Positions 27,770 through 38,310 of a stretch of DNA of 64,000 nucleotides are shown here, in pieces. Origin of the DNA: Meiothermus sp. CFH 77666 (lineage in GTDB: Bacteria > Deinococcota > Deinococci > Deinococcales > Thermaceae); assembly GCF_017497985.1 (NCBI RefSeq), contig NZ_JAGDFV010000001.1:62001-126000 (forward strand), read 5' to 3'. The translations under genes were made by a program, and so were the position numbers. The notes below the pieces were generated by a model. That model was not told the DNA's origin. It did no database searches and worked only from the letters and a program-made list of their open reading frames with translations. Numbering within the stretch: position 1 is the stretch's first letter; every line of letters starts with the position of its first letter.

Positions 27770-28939
27770 ATGAACATTAAGGAAGCCATCGCCGAGTTGA
27801 CGCCCAGCCTGATCGAGATGCGCCGCGACTTTCACCGACACCCCGAACTGGGGTTCCAGGAGGTACGCACCAGCGCCAAACTGGCCGAGTTTTTGGAAGG
27901 GCTGGGCCTCGAGGTTACTCGAGGAATAGCCCAGACCGGGGTGGTGGCTCGCCTGAAGGGGGCCAAACCGGGCAAAACCGTGCTGGTACGGGCCGACATC
28001 GATGCCCTGCCCATCCACGAGGACTCAGGCGTACCCTACAGCTCCCAAACCCCCGGCGTCATGCACGCCTGCGGCCACGACGGCCACGCGGCCATTGCCG
28101 CCCATGTGGCCGCAGTGTTGGCCCGCTTCCGCGAACAAATCGAGGGCGAGGTGCGCTTTGCCTTCCAGCCTGCCGAAGAAATTGTCTCGGGGGCCCGCCC
28201 GATGGTGGAGGCCGGGGTGCTCGAAGGGGTGGACAGGGTGGTGGGGCTGCACCTCTACAGCCTGATGCCCACCGGAAAAGTGGGGGTACGGCCCGGCCCC
28301 TCGATGGCCGCCGCCGATGCCTTTACCATCCGCCTGCGGGGCAAGGGCGCCCATGCGGCCATGCCCCACGAGGGGGTGGATACCGTCCTGATCGCCGCGC
28401 AGATTATCGTGGCCCTGCAAAGCCTGGTCAGCCGCGAGACCGACCCGGTCAACACCTCGGTCATCACCATCGCCACCGTTACTGCAGGCGAAGGGGCGCA
28501 CAACATCATCCCCGAAACCGCCGAACTCAAGGGCACCCTCCGCACTTTCGATGCCCAACTCCGGGAGAAGCTGATCCGGCGTATTGGGGAACTGAGCCAG
28601 GGGATTGCTACCGCCATGGGAGGCAGCGCCGAGGTGAGCTGGCTACCGGGTTCGCCCGCCGTGGTCAACGACCCCGAGATGGTGGAGCGGTTCCGGCAGG
28701 TAGCCCGGCAGGTGGTGGGGGAGGAAGCGGTGCTCGAGGTGCCGCCGGTGATGGGTGGCGACGACATGTCGGAGTTCTTGAACCGCCGTCCGGGGGTGTA
28801 CTTCTGGCTGGGCGCGGGCGACCCCGACCCCAGCAAAAACCGCCCGCACCACCACCCCGGCTTCTGGATTGACGATGAGCGTTCCCTGCCCCTGGGCACC
28901 GAGCTGATTACCCGAACTGTGCTTGACTTCCTGCGATAG
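27770..28939 (+). CDS. M20-family amidohydrolase (hippurate hydrolase type)
   Basis: The 389-residue dizinc hydrolase removes acyl groups from N-acyl amino acids or similar amides. The RRDFHRHPELGFQE start, the ADIDALPIHEDSGVPY segment with its Asp, and MHACGHDGHAAI with zinc His are present. GGDDMSEFLNRRPGVYFWLGAG and the C-terminal His in HHHPGFWIDD complete the metal site. True specificity cannot be fixed; the family includes carboxypeptidases, indole-acetyl amino acid hydrolases and acetyldiaminopimelate deacetylases. Confidence 0.88.
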   Translation: MNIKEAIAELTPSLIEMRRDFHRHPELGFQEVRTSAKLAEFLEGLGLEVTRGIAQTGVVARLKGAKPGKTVLVRADIDALPIHEDSGVPYSSQTPGVMHACGHDGHAAIAAHVAAVLARFREQIEGEVRFAFQPAEEIVSGARPMVEAGVLEGVDRVVGLHLYSLMPTGKVGVRPGPSMAAADAFTIRLRGKGAHAAMPHEGVDTVLIAAQIIVALQSLVSRETDPVNTSVITIATVTAGEGAHNIIPETAELKGTLRTFDAQLREKLIRRIGELSQGIATAMGGSAEVSWLPGSPAVVNDPEMVERFRQVARQVVGEEAVLEVPPVMGGDDMSEFLNRRPGVYFWLGAGDPDPSKNRPHHHPGFWIDDERSLPLGTELITRTVLDFLR

Positions 28940-29040
28940 ACACACAATTTTGCGTTTATCAAACCCCAACGTCTTTACTTTTTGAAGCGTTGGTAGGAAT
29001 TGCTACAAACCGGAAAGCTCCCAGGGGTGCACACTAAGGC

Positions 29041-29475
29041 ATGAAGCCTGTTGTTGTCCTGGTTGTGCTACTGCTCCTGGGTGGGCAGGCCCAGCGCTTG
29101 CAGGATGTGCCTCCGCAAGACCGCGCCGCCATTCAGGCCATCATTCTGGCGCAGATCGAGGCTTTCAAAAAAGATGATGCTGTGCGGGCTTTCTCCTTTG
29201 CCTCTCCGGGTATCCGCCAGGTTTTCCAGACCCCCGAACGCTTCATCGAGATGGTTCGGTTGGGCTATGCTCAGATTTACCGACCCCTCAAGGTGGAGTT
29301 TGGCCCTGCCAGCCGCAGTTTGGGAACGGTGCAGCAGATTCGCCAGGTTGTGAACTTGGTCGGTTTGGACGGCAAGAAGGCGGTGGCGTACTACCTGATG
29401 GAGCGCCAGGCGGATGGCAGTTGGAAGATTGGGGGGGTGCAGCTCGAGCTAATTCCCGACGATCAGACCATTTAG
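29041..29475 (+). CDS. Exported DUF4864-like protein
   Basis: A 144-residue protein with a signal peptide (VVLVVLLLLGGQAQ). The rest, with IQAQI..F..DD and SFASPGIRQVF-like segments, resembles DUF4864 cystatin-like proteins. A role is not known. Its TAG stop consists of TA and the first G of a family A repeat, so the true C terminus may be set by that insertion. ATG 29041 directly follows a region without ribosome site. Confidence 0.72.
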   Translation: MKPVVVLVVLLLLGGQAQRLQDVPPQDRAAIQAIILAQIEAFKKDDAVRAFSFASPGIRQVFQTPERFIEMVRLGYAQIYRPLKVEFGPASRSLGTVQQIRQVVNLVGLDGKKAVAYYLMERQADGSWKIGGVQLELIPDDQTI

Positions 29476-29554
29476 AGCTCTCCAACTTTTAGAAAGCTCT
29501 GTCCTTGACAGAACATCGGACGCCGGGATGGGTAGTCACGTCCGTGAAGGGCGC
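29475..29554 (+). repeat. Family A MITE-like repeat, short copy
   Basis: The segment begins GAGCTCTCCAACTTTT after TA, contains GTCCTTGACAGAACATCGG as in copy 2 and ends GTCCGTGAAGGGCGCG. It is an internally deleted derivative of about 80 bp. The right-hand TA is lost. Confidence 0.6.
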
Positions 29555-29609
29555 GATGATGACAGATGCCAGCTGAAACGTCGATGAGCTGTTTCGCATA
29601 AGCAAACGA

Positions 29610-29638
29610 CCCCCAGGCAAACGCATCTTGCTTGGGGG
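29610..29638 (-). terminator. Rho-independent terminator of aconitase
   Basis: On the minus strand CCCCCAAGCAA, a 7-base loop and TTGCCTGGGGG form a strong hairpin with one mismatch, followed by TCGTTTGCTT. It lies just after the aconitase stop at 29661. Confidence 0.7.
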
Positions 29639-29660
29639 CCGTTCAATCCTCAAGCCTGCC

Positions 29661-32399
<2,739 letters not shown>

Positions 32400-32694
32400 A
32401 GGTTCTCCTTTTCTGCGCTCGGCTTTTGCTTGCAGGCATGAAACCAGTGCTGGGTTTTGCGGGTGCCGCAGAGTGTGGTCAGGCGTGTGCGCCTAAATCG
32501 TGTTGTTCCAAAGCACTAGTAGTTTACTCGAGATGCGCTCGAGCAAATAGCTTGTGGACAACGGACGTATCCGCTCTGGGTTGTGGGGCTGGTTTGCATG
32601 CCTGGGCGGGTGCGCCCTGCCTCAGATAAGGAGTAGTTTACACGATGTGGGCTCGTGGGTGCAGGGGGTGGCTTCCTTCAGAGATTTTCTAACA

Positions 32695-32740
32695 TGCACC
32701 ATACACGCCAACCCTATCAACGACCTACATACTCCTCTCA
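32695..32740 (+). repeat. Intergenic word repeat shared with 52547-52590
   Basis: TGCACCATACACGCCAACCC with TATCAACGACCTACATACTCC is related to CGCACCATACCGGTCAACCA and TATCAACATACTCC near 52550. It lies upstream of a B/C-type repeat (32790-32915). The whole gap 32400-32966 shows no gene. Confidence 0.4.
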
Positions 32741-32789
32741 TACTGAATTTGCCTGGATAGTTATTTTTGAGTGGCATTCCAATACGCCT

Positions 32790-32915
32790 CATCCGGCGAC
32801 ATCCCAGACGCAATTAATGATGTCTCCGACGCTTATCTCCTATACTGCCGACGAAGTGTCGCCACCTTCTCCCGCCCAGGGGAGAAGGCAAGGATTTCAT
32901 GTGGATTTGGTATTA
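32790..32915 (+). repeat. Degenerate repeat related to family B and to 15543-15592
   Basis: CATCCGGCGACATCCCAG and GTGTCGCCACCTTCTCCCG echo the arms of family B, and GGGGAGAAGGCAAGG with GTGGATTTGGTATTA matches 15543-15592. Terminal inverted repeats are not clear. After it, GACCCGCGACTTGCAACG (32932-) belongs to the CGACCTG word family. Confidence 0.45.
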
Positions 32916-32966
32916 GAGGCAACAGAAAAATGACCCGCGACTTGCAACGTGGGACATGTGACCGTT

Positions 32967-33182
32967 TCACAGCATCCCGGCCAGAAAACCTTGTTCGCGC
33001 ACGACCCGGATTAGATCCGTAACGGTGAGCTGGTGGGGGTCGTATTCGACCTCGAGCTGCCCCGTATCGGCGGGCTGGACGCTCTGTACGCCCTCGAGTT
33101 TTCTGATGGCGCTGGAAACTTTTTCAATCTGTTCGGGACGCTCCATGCCCCTTACGCCTAACAACACCCGGTTCATAGCCAT
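32967..33182 (-). CDS. Heavy-metal-associated (HMA) fold protein without CxxC
   Basis: A 71-residue protein with the beta-alpha-beta-beta-alpha-beta pattern of CopZ/HMA domains: [30 protein letters not shown] and [17 protein letters not shown]. The metal-binding CxxC that should follow the first strand is replaced by MERPEQI, so it lacks the usual copper site. It may act as a protein-binding or regulatory domain, or use other ligands. Second ATG (MNRVLLG) is also a possible start. The neighbouring genes give no lead. Confidence 0.72.
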   Translation of the reverse strand: MAMNRVLLGVRGMERPEQIEKVSSAIRKLEGVQSVQPADTGQLEVEYDPHQLTVTDLIRVVREQGFLAGML

Positions 33183-33212
33183 TCAATTGTAGAGGATGTC
33201 TGGTACCTGGGC

Positions 33213-34631
33213 TCAAGCTGTGGGAGCAGGCCGGGATTCCAGCCGTTCGCTTGTGGTTCGGTACTGGAAGAAGTAAAACTCCGCCGCCAGCACGAGCGCT
33301 GCGAGCAAGGCCAGCCAGGGGGCGAGTGGCACGGTGAGGCTGGGGGGGAGGGGCTGGTCGGGGCTGGGGCGGGGCAGCAGGGTTTCGGCGGGGGTCAGGA
33401 GGCCGCTGCGGAGTTCGCCCCTGGGCGCAATCAGGTTGTAGAGCAGCACCGGGAAGGCCGGCAGGTTTTGCAGGCTTTCGGCGGGGGGCAGGTACAGCCC
33501 GTTCGGGTGATACCAGGCCAGCGCCTGGCCGGTTTCGCTAACGGCCAGGGGCTGCCAGCCGGGGGCTTGCGGACGCGGAGGAACCCGCAGGCTGTAGCCC
33601 ACCAGTTCGGCACCGCGCAGGTAGGGGAGGGTGCGCTCCACGTCGAAGACCGAAGCCTGTCCGCTGGCCTGGTCGGCCAAAAACACCGTGAAGCGGGTGG
33701 GCTCGCGGCGGGGAGTGCCAATCTCGAAGGCTATCTCGCTGGGGCTGCCCCGGCTGGTGCCCAGGAGGGCCAGCAGACGCTCGAGGGCCGGCGAACGGCC
33801 CGATACCTCCACCCGCACCAGCCGCCTGGAAAAACGGGCCTCGTTGTCCAGGGCCAGGGCGTCGCTGCCTACAATCCGGGCGGTGGGTGTGGCCGAGGGC
33901 ACCTCCAGGCTGCTAAAGCCCCTGGCGGGCACCTCGAGCGGATAGCGCCGGCCATCCACCAGAACCTCGCCCCGCCACAACCCCGGCCCCGCGTTGGCTA
34001 CCGCCACAAAACCAGGGCCAATGGCAGTAATGCCCACGTTGGGGCCGTTGCCCGCCACGTTCAGGTAGCCATCGGTGCCAGGGGGAGCAGGCTGGTCGGA
34101 AAGGGTCAGGACGCGGGCCCCGGGCAACAGGGATTTGCCCCTGGCAATGGCAGCCTCGAGGTCGGCGTCGATAGCAGTGGCCCGGAGCCCCTCGAGGTTG
34201 CCCACCAGGCTGCGCCCCGGGGCCGGGCCAAAGGTTCGAATCTGGCTCCCGGCCACCACCAAAACCGCCCTGGGCGAGGCCCCCAGGTGCTCACGGGCCA
34301 GTTCCTTGGCCCGCTCCAGGCGGCTGGGGCTCACATCGGTAGCGGCCATCGAGGCCGAGACATCCAGCACCACCACCAGCTCGCCAGGGCGGTTTAGCGA
34401 AACCTGGGGCGCGGATAGCGCCAGCACCGCCAGCAAAGCCGAAAGCAACAGTAAGAACAGCCGTGCATCGAAGCGCCGGCGGGCCCGCCCCTTGCGAAGC
34501 GCTTTTTGCCAGAGCCAGAGCCCGGCCACCTTGCGCTCGGGAGGCCGCCGACGCCGGTACCACCACCATACCAGCCCAAGTACGGGGGGCAGTAGCAGCA
34601 ACAGCCAGGGCAATCCAAACGCTACCTGCAC
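33213..34631 (-). CDS. BatA-like von Willebrand A domain membrane protein
   Basis: About 472 residues. An N-terminal helix pair (FGLPWLLLLLPPVLGLVWWWY and ARLFLLLLSALLAVLALS) precedes a vWA domain with MIDAS motif VVLDVSASMAATD. A further hydrophobic helix (LTVPLAPWLALLAALVLAAEF) closes the protein. This layout is shared with BatA/BatB proteins, which often work with MoxR ATPases, though none is seen here. GTG 34631 is preferred, since the first membrane helix starts at once and TATGCT lies six bases upstream (leaderless); the open frame to 34802 does not add a domain. Confidence 0.75.
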   Translation of the reverse strand: MQVAFGLPWLLLLLPPVLGLVWWWYRRRRPPERKVAGLWLWQKALRKGRARRRFDARLFLLLLSALLAVLALSAPQVSLNRPGELVVVLDVSASMAATDVSPSRLERAKELAREHLGASPRAVLVVAGSQIRTFGPAPGRSLVGNLEGLRATAIDADLEAAIARGKSLLPGARVLTLSDQPAPPGTDGYLNVAGNGPNVGITAIGPGFVAVANAGPGLWRGEVLVDGRRYPLEVPARGFSSLEVPSATPTARIVGSDALALDNEARFSRRLVRVEVSGRSPALERLLALLGTSRGSPSEIAFEIGTPRREPTRFTVFLADQASGQASVFDVERTLPYLRGAELVGYSLRVPPRPQAPGWQPLAVSETGQALAWYHPNGLYLPPAESLQNLPAFPVLLYNLIAPRGELRSGLLTPAETLLPRPSPDQPLPPSLTVPLAPWLALLAALVLAAEFYFFQYRTTSERLESRPAPTA

Positions 34632-34789
34632 CCCTTCAGCATAGGGTATGGCGCTACGGGCAATGCGGGTTGGCCAACCAAGGGAGTGGGGGAGAGCAGG
34701 GGAAGGAATGTTGGCCAGAGAAAAGCAATCACGGCATTCCAGCAGCGAAGCCAGAAGGGAGCAATCCAGAACTCCAGCTCGGCAAGCTA

Positions 34790-35082
34790 CAGTGCTCTTC
34801 AAAAGCGTGGCCGCCTACGAAAACGAGAATTCGCCCAGACGCAAGTTACGCACCTAAGCGTGAGCCGGGCCCGCCCCACAGGTGCTTGGGTTTCGAGTTT
34901 CCAGGCGGCCACTGTTTTGTTCAGCAGGAAGGATTCAGGTACCTACAACACTTTGCGTCCCATAGGTGGTAGGCGTCAGAAACCCACCACCCACTTCCCA
35001 CCCCACCTCATGTGCTGCTGAAAGCTGGCCATATGCCTGAGGCTGGTAGTACTGGTTAGCTCGAGTTTTGTGAAAAGCGTTC
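34790..35082 (-). repeat. Family A MITE-like repeat with an internal insertion
   Basis: On the plus strand it begins CAGTGCTCTTCAAAAGCGTG after TA and ends TCGAGTTTTGTGAAAAGCG. CCAGGCGGCCACTGTTTTGT belongs to the conserved interior. About 110 bp (near 34945-35055) with no match to other copies separates this block from the right end, so the copy seems to have gained sequence. The right flank reads TG, not TA. Confidence 0.65.
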
Positions 35083-35103
35083 TGGCCACAGGTAGCTTTC
35101 GGA

Positions 35104-36528
35104 TTACCAGCGCACCTCATAGAACCCCCGGCTAATCAGGCTGTTGCCTTCTACCACGGCATACGAAAGCCCCGAACCAAAGCGCTTGGCCAGCCGCTTC
35201 ATGAAGTCGGTCAGGGCCCTGGCCAGCTCGCGAGAGGTTTGCTGATCCAGCTCGCTGCCAATGGTTTGCGGGAGGGTGTCGCCGAGTTGCCCGAGCTGCT
35301 CTTGCAAGGCCGAGCCCTGGTTGCCAAAGCTGTAGCCGATGGCATTGGCCGGAATTCGGGCGCGGAAGCGCCGGAAGTTGGGATCCTGGCTCCAGGGGGG
35401 GTTACCCACTGCCTGGAGGGCACTTTTGCTGGTGGCAATCACCAGCCGGGTGGGCTCGAGCTTGTAGTAGAGGGTTCCACCCAGACCTACCTCCACCGCT
35501 TTGAAGTCGCCCTCGTGGCCCAACACTTTGAAGCCGCCCTGTCCATCGGGCGTCGAGAAGGCGGCCAGGCTTTGCAAGAGTGCCAACAAGTTGGCCTCGG
35601 CAGTGGCGGGGTCGCGCACCTCCCAGTAGATCAGGTTGTGGCCCAGAATGGCCTCGCTGCGGCCATCGGGGGCGGGGGGTGGCCCCTGCACCGTCACGGT
35701 GGCAAAGCGTGCCCCAAAGGCCCGCAGATCCAGGTTGAGCCGCAGGTCAAACTCGCGCAGCAAACCTGAGAGATAGGGTCCGACCCGGCTCAGATCCAGC
35801 ACCCCCGTCGAAACCGCGTAGCCCTGGGGGAGGTCGGCGGCGTTGTAGGGGCGCTCCCTGGGCAGTAGCAGGCTGGCCAGGGCCGGGTCGGGGGCGGGGT
35901 TCACGTCCAGGCGGGTCTCTTCGGTGTAGCCTCCAGCGGTGAGCTGAATGGCATAGCTGAAGCGACGGATGGTGCGGGCAGCCCCGTTGGCCCGGGGGGG
36001 CAGGTTCAGGCTTCGGATCAGATCTTGTGGAGGTGAACCCCACAGCACGATGTCGCCACGCACCGGGGCTTGCAGGCCGCGGCGGTTTTGCAAAAACAAG
36101 CGGGCATACTTGGGAGTGGCAAAAAACACCAACTCGCGGCTGAAACCCGTCTGGACATCCTTGTCACCCCCCACCAGCCAGCCACCCTGGGGGCGCATCC
36201 CCCGGGTATCTTTGCGAAGAGCCTTCATGGCTGCTGCGCTGGGCCGGGTTATGGCAAAAAATCCATCGTTGTACAGGGCAACGGCCACGCCACCCGCAGC
36301 GATACCCAGCAAGTCGGCGTCGTTGCCCGCCTGCTTGCGTAGTTCGCGGCCCAGGAAAGCCTCCATGCCGCTCTGTTTCCAGTCGGCAGCCAGACCGCTC
36401 AGGTAGCGGCTACCGCGCAGGTCGTTCATGTAAAAGCCCGCCACGGCCCCCTGGGGGGCCAGGGCAAGCAGGTTCTGGGCCAGGGCCGGGCCAAGCAACA
36501 GCAGTGCAAAAAACAACAGGCGAGCCAT
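35104..36528 (-). CDS. Exported protein of unknown function, possibly DUF3352-like
   Basis: A 474-residue protein with signal peptide ARLLFFALLLLGPALAQ. The rest is soluble and largely beta-rich, with repeating AVALYNDGFFAITRPS and GLGGTLYYKLEPTRLVIATS type segments that are probably duplicated domains. The layout recalls DUF3352 proteins, but I am not sure of the family. ATG 36528 is chosen because the signal peptide begins there and TACCAT lies seven bases before it. No catalytic motif is evident. Confidence 0.65.
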   Translation of the reverse strand: MARLLFFALLLLGPALAQNLLALAPQGAVAGFYMNDLRGSRYLSGLAADWKQSGMEAFLGRELRKQAGNDADLLGIAAGGVAVALYNDGFFAITRPSAAAMKALRKDTRGMRPQGGWLVGGDKDVQTGFSRELVFFATPKYARLFLQNRRGLQAPVRGDIVLWGSPPQDLIRSLNLPPRANGAARTIRRFSYAIQLTAGGYTEETRLDVNPAPDPALASLLLPRERPYNAADLPQGYAVSTGVLDLSRVGPYLSGLLREFDLRLNLDLRAFGARFATVTVQGPPPAPDGRSEAILGHNLIYWEVRDPATAEANLLALLQSLAAFSTPDGQGGFKVLGHEGDFKAVEVGLGGTLYYKLEPTRLVIATSKSALQAVGNPPWSQDPNFRRFRARIPANAIGYSFGNQGSALQEQLGQLGDTLPQTIGSELDQQTSRELARALTDFMKRLAKRFGSGLSYAVVEGNSLISRGFYEVRW

Positions 36529-36593
36529 ACCCTGTATGGTACTCGCCTTTGTCAAAAGAAGTGCCAATTTTGGCCCCTACAACTGCGCGAAAA

Positions 36594-37466
36594 CTATAGG
36601 GTCTCCCCATTGTACGTCACGGTTACGTTGTCGCAGGCGTTGTAAACGACCTGGAGGGTGTTGCCTCGAGTGTCTTCCAGCCGCCAGCTTCCGCTAACAA
36701 AGGTTTCTTTGCAGGTACTGCTGTACTTGAGGTTGGTGGCCTTGCCACTCAGCCGGTACCATTTGGTGGCGGTGCGGAAATCCAGGGTACCCTCGTAGTT
36801 GAAGGTGCCTCCTGCAAAGGGCGTTTGGGCATTGTCCGGGGCATAGGTAGCGGTATAGGCGTAGGTGGTGCCAAACCGCCCGTCGCTGCCGTAGATTTCA
36901 AAGTTGAAGTTGTAGCGCACTGCGTAATTGGGGTTGCTCCAGGTGACGTCTACATCCAGATCAAGTTTGAGACCGGACTCGTTGGACTTTCCGGTGTTGA
37001 AGGTGAGCTCGTACTGGTTGGTATCCAGGGTGTAGCCGCTTTTGGGGTCGTTATCGTTTTTATCTCTCAGCACGATGCCCCCCTTGAGCCGGGTATCGCC
37101 TACCCTGCAATCCACCTGGTAACTGGCCTGAAGTGGAATCTTGTCGTTGTCCAGGTCTTGTTGCTGGGCCTTGGGGGGGGTCTCGCTGGCGGTACAGTTG
37201 ATGGATTGGGGTTCCAGTCCGGAAGCCAGGATTACATTTGCAACCGGCGAGGGCAGGTTCAGGCCCCCCACGCGGCTGGTAGTGACCACCCCCGATGGGC
37301 TGGCGATAGCTGCGACCAGGTATTTGTTGCTTTGCACCAGGGACTCTTTGAGTTTTTGAGCATCGGACTTGGTGAGGGGGTCGGTGGTGGGCTGCTGGCC
37401 GCAGGCTGCAAGTAAGCCTACCAGCCCCAAAGCGAGTACACTGGAAAGTGAACGTAGTTTATCCAT
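36594..37466 (-). CDS. Lipoprotein of unknown function
   Basis: A 290-residue lipoprotein with a clear lipobox: LALGLVGLLAACGQQ. The mature part has few recognised motifs; it is rich in Thr, Asn and Gly and predicted beta strands such as YAVRYNFNFEIYGSDGRFG, and has four further Cys that may form disulfides. AAGGAGA lies before ATG 37466. It is divergent from a TetR gene, with two palindromes in between, so it is a likely target of that regulator. Role unknown. Confidence 0.78.
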   Translation of the reverse strand: MDKLRSLSSVLALGLVGLLAACGQQPTTDPLTKSDAQKLKESLVQSNKYLVAAIASPSGVVTTSRVGGLNLPSPVANVILASGLEPQSINCTASETPPKAQQQDLDNDKIPLQASYQVDCRVGDTRLKGGIVLRDKNDNDPKSGYTLDTNQYELTFNTGKSNESGLKLDLDVDVTWSNPNYAVRYNFNFEIYGSDGRFGTTYAYTATYAPDNAQTPFAGGTFNYEGTLDFRTATKWYRLSGKATNLKYSSTCKETFVSGSWRLEDTRGNTLQVVYNACDNVTVTYNGETL

Positions 37467-37495
37467 GGTTTCTCCTTGGGACACTGCCCATTAGA

Positions 37496-37531
37496 ATGAT
37501 AGAGCTATCATTATAAGTACTCAATACTTAT
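37496..37531. promoter_or_regulatory. Two palindromes in the lipoprotein/TetR divergent region
   Basis: ATGATAG-AG-CTATCAT at 37496-37511 and ATAAGTA-CTCAA-TACTTAT at 37513-37531 are perfect 7-bp inverted repeats. The second fits the size of TetR operators. Both lie between the two divergent starts in AT-rich DNA. Confidence 0.55.
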
Positions 37532-37573
37532 TGGCGTTAACTAAAGACTGTATTAAATCTTGGTCAAGAAACT

Positions 37574-38254
37574 ATGAATGTCCACCCCAAGCCCCCACGA
37601 AAGCGCCGCGACGGCCAGGCTACCCGCGAGCGGCTCATCCAGGCCACAGTCGAAATTCTGAGCCGGGAGGGCCTGGGGGCGGTTTCGACGGCTCGAGTAG
37701 CCCGCGATGCGGGAATCGTGCAGTCGGGGTTTTATGCCCACTTCGCCAGCCTCGAGGACTGCGTGGTGGTGGCTGCCGAACACATTGGCCAGCGCATCCG
37801 GGACTCCATCCGCGAGGGGTTGTCCCTTTTGCGAGAGCAAGGCGTGGACGACTTCGAGCTGGTTTTGACCCAGTACCGCCGGATTATCGGCCAGCTCGAG
37901 GCCCAGTGGCAGTTTGTGGAGCTTCTGCTGCGCTACTTCCGCGAACCCACCCCCTTGGGACGCACCCTGGCGGCCATCCAGCAGAGCATCCGCGACGAAC
38001 TAACCCAGCACCTGATGGCCTTGCTAAAGCCCCTCGGAATTCCCAACGGAGGCCGCCCCGAGGCAGCCTTTCTGGCCGATCTGATGGTGAACATGCTGCT
38101 CAGCGCGGTGCAGAGCCTGCGCTGGGAGCCTTCTTTGAACAAGGAGCTGGTGGCCTACCTGCTTACCGTCGAGACCATCAGCATGGTCGCCCGCGCCTAT
38201 AACTGGATGACCGAGAAGGGTTACTGGCCCGATCCCACACAGGAGCGCCTATAG
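37574..38254 (+). CDS. TetR-family transcription regulator
   Basis: A 226-residue protein with the TetR helix-turn-helix: ATRERLIQATVEILSREGLGAVSTARVARDAGIVQSGFYAHFASLEDCVV at residues 16 to 65. The C-terminal ligand domain is alpha-helical with a hydrophobic pocket but no recognised specificity. It is divergent from the lipoprotein gene and likely binds the two palindromes between them. ATG 37574 is the start that leaves the HTH intact; no strong ribosome site is seen. Confidence 0.87.
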   Translation: MNVHPKPPRKRRDGQATRERLIQATVEILSREGLGAVSTARVARDAGIVQSGFYAHFASLEDCVVVAAEHIGQRIRDSIREGLSLLREQGVDDFELVLTQYRRIIGQLEAQWQFVELLLRYFREPTPLGRTLAAIQQSIRDELTQHLMALLKPLGIPNGGRPEAAFLADLMVNMLLSAVQSLRWEPSLNKELVAYLLTVETISMVARAYNWMTEKGYWPDPTQERL

Positions 38255-38310
38255 CCGAAAGCTGAACACCCAGGGCATTTAGCCAAGAACAAAGCGTATC
38301 TATGGCAGCC

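Noticed and set aside
32426-32629. 67-codon ORF upstream of the aconitase gene
   Set aside because: No ribosome site, no similarity and low-quality codon pattern; the region is better seen as the aconitase promoter region and repeats.
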